Below are positions 62,749 to 64,000 of a DNA stretch of 64,000 nt, piece after piece; the stretch's first letter is position 1, and every line of letters begins with the position of its first letter. The DNA lies in assembly GCA_964503045.1 (NCBI GenBank), contig CAZCZI010000007.1, forward strand, positions 1 to 64,000, written 5' to 3'. The notes beneath the pieces were generated by a model, which saw nothing but the letters and a program-made list of their open reading frames with translations, did not search any database and was not told the DNA's origin. This DNA comes from CAYZJR01 sp964503045. Lineage in GTDB: Bacteria > Cyanobacteriota > Vampirovibrionia > Obscuribacterales > Obscuribacteraceae. Both the position numbers and the translations under genes were made by a program.

Positions 62749-63549
62749 GTGCGTTTCGGCATCGCGTTCGGTTTGATTTTGGCAATTGCGCAGTTTTGTG
62801 TTTGCACAACATTCGCGCTTGCAATTGACGAAGAAAACACACCTGCGATGAGGAATTTATATGCTCGCATTGCAGCCGATCCAAGAAATGCGCAGCTTTA
62901 TTTTCAGCGCGCCGAGCTTTACATGACGTACATGGACTATGACGCGGGCATAGCAGATGCAACTCGCTCAATTTCTCCAAAGCCTTCGGAGCAGGCCTAT
63001 TTCCTTCGTGGTCAGGCTTATCGGGGAGTTGGCAAATCGGAAAAAGCCGAAGCAGACTTTGAACAAGCTACGGCCCTAAATCCTCAAGGGCAAAACTCAT
63101 TCGCCGAGCTCGCAATCGTCGCGTTGAGGCTCAAGCACTATGACAAAGCTGAAAAGGCGTTTGCGCAGTTGTTTAAGTTGAACCCTGGGAGAAGCGTTGA
63201 AAGATTCAGGCGAGCGCAAATGTATCATGCTATGCATAAAAACAAAGAAGCACTTGCCGATCTGCAACACTGTCTGAAAACTGACTCTGATGGTGGTGGC
63301 AGAAATCATGAGTTGCTCGGTAAAATTTATATGGAGTTGAAACAATATCCTGAAGCGGTAAAGGCATTTGACTTTGCAATATCCAAGAATATGTATCTAC
63401 TCGATGCGCGAAAAGCAAGAGCCGATGCTTTAGATGGACTCGGCAAACACGACCTTGCAAAACAAGAGCGCAAAAAACTGGATGATGAATTTGGCGAGGC
63501 ATTTCGCGATGCACCGTTTAGAAGTAGGGACAAGGAAATTCGAAACTAG
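62749..63549 (+). CDS. Exported TPR repeat protein
   Basis: A 266-residue protein starting at GTG 62749, three bases after the chdC stop, so it is coupled to chdC. Signal peptide residues 1-24 (I-A-F-G-L-I-L-A-I-A-Q-F, ending F-A-L-A). About five TPR units follow (Y-F-L-R-G-Q-A-Y-R-G-V-G, E-K-A-F-A-Q-L-F-K-L-N-P). It probably acts as a periplasmic scaffold. Whether it serves heme metabolism is unknown. Confidence 0.8.
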   Translation: MRFGIAFGLILAIAQFCVCTTFALAIDEENTPAMRNLYARIAADPRNAQLYFQRAELYMTYMDYDAGIADATRSISPKPSEQAYFLRGQAYRGVGKSEKAEADFEQATALNPQGQNSFAELAIVALRLKHYDKAEKAFAQLFKLNPGRSVERFRRAQMYHAMHKNKEALADLQHCLKTDSDGGGRNHELLGKIYMELKQYPEAVKAFDFAISKNMYLLDARKARADALDGLGKHDLAKQERKKLDDEFGEAFRDAPFRSRDKEIRN

Positions 63550-63553
63550 CAGA

Positions 63554-64000
63554 TCAGGGTTTTAGAACCGCAATTGCACAAGGCGCATTTCTTAGTACGA
63601 AATTAATCGTGTGGCCAAAGAATAGAGCTTTTCCGAGCTTCGGCTCCGCACCCAACACAATGAGATCGATGTCGTGCTGCTGCGCTGTAAGAATAGTTGC
63701 TTGGGCTGGGTGTGAGCTTGTTTGAACTAGCACTGCTTCAAAATCGACATTGAGAGCGGAGGAGAGTTCTTTCAATGTTCCTTCGATTTCTTCGCCGATG
63801 TTGCGTTGAATCTTTTGACCACTTTGCGTGTGCTCGCCGTACAATTCTTTTGCTTCAGACTCTGCAATCGACAGGCAAATTGCTTTTGCATTGAGTGACT
63901 TCGCCAACGAAATTCCAAACTCGCCGGCCGCCACCGAAAGCTCACTTCCGCTTACAGGCACGAGTACCTTTTTGATTTCACGATCAACCGTTGGATTTGG
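63554..64000 (-). CDS. Universal stress protein domain, C-terminal part, runs off the window
   Basis: The minus-strand frame is open through the right edge (64000) and ends at 63554. Visible residues begin P-N-P-T-V-D-R-E-I-K-K-V-L-V-P-V-S-G and continue as a USP domain with L-I-V-L-G-A-E, then G-H-T-I-N-F-V-L-R-N-A-P-C-A-I-A-V, a site related to the ATP-binding G-x-x-x-x-x-V/L signature. The linker before the domain suggests it is the C-terminal part of a larger protein, such as a cation/proton antiporter with a USP tail. The start is outside the window. Confidence 0.8.
   Translation of the reverse strand, partial: PNPTVDREIKKVLVPVSGSELSVAAGEFGISLAKSLNAKAICLSIAESEAKELYGEHTQSGQKIQRNIGEEIEGTLKELSSALNVDFEAVLVQTSSHPAQATILTAQQHDIDLIVLGAEPKLGKALFFGHTINFVLRNAPCAIAVLKP

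Noticed and set aside
1..64000. CRISPR arrays, insertion sequences, phage genes
   Set aside because: No regularly spaced repeats, transposase, integrase or phage structural genes were seen.

Overview
The window looks like chromosome from a non-photosynthetic relative of the cyanobacteria, most likely a Candidatus Obscuribacter-type member of the Vampirovibrionia (Melainabacteria). This is an inference from gene content, not a database result. Supporting signs are a Gram-negative-type lipid A enzyme (LpxI), type III glutamine synthetase, a SufR-like Fe-S regulator, a coproheme decarboxylase-type heme enzyme, eukaryote-like Ser/Thr kinases, a Tat-exported PhoD phosphatase, and many small exported TPR or proline-rich proteins. 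GC content is moderate. Genes lie on both strands in short operons with tight convergent ends.

1-16.6 kb: mostly envelope or exported proteins of unknown role, including a 933-residue exported protein made of 11 repeats of about 81 residues. Also here are a molybdopterin oxidoreductase of the FdhF/YdeP type, a CreD-like membrane protein, a CHASE3-GGDEF-EAL protein coupled to a multi-pass membrane protein, and a broken histidine kinase that has lost its phospho-acceptor domain.

16.6-26.1 kb: yjbQ-glnN, a protein with a JAMM-like motif, exported TPR proteins, lpxI, and a SufR-like regulator divergent from a seven-iron-type ferredoxin with a palindrome between them.

26.2-46.3 kb: a tRNA-Arg(ACG) followed by a stress and carbohydrate island. 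It holds a small ORF with a strong ribosome binding site, a YfdX lipoprotein, a decayed BON-domain gene, a candidate small RNA, groES-groEL, a group 2 sigma-70 factor, a small heat-shock protein that carries a signal peptide, and a SulP transporter. An arylsulfatase, a large membrane protein, a GH63-like glucosidase, a GH13 enzyme and a DUF2252 protein follow. The last 12 bases at the tRNA 3' end recur just after the SulP gene, which may mark an island edge.

46.3-64 kb: a SWIM-like protein, a stand-alone ClpC-type N-domain protein, and a solute-binding lipoprotein split by a scaffold gap of 100 Ns. The gap is flanked by a 55-base duplication, so it is probably an assembly artefact. Next come PhoD, YbaK, two Ser/Thr kinase-like proteins (one atypical), malate:quinone oxidoreductase, an alkyltransferase-like DNA repair protein, a B3/4-domain protein, an esterase, a tautomerase-methyltransferase pair, a ChdC-like protein and a TPR protein. 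A universal-stress-protein domain runs off the right edge.

No insertion sequence, transposase, integrase, CRISPR array or rRNA was seen.
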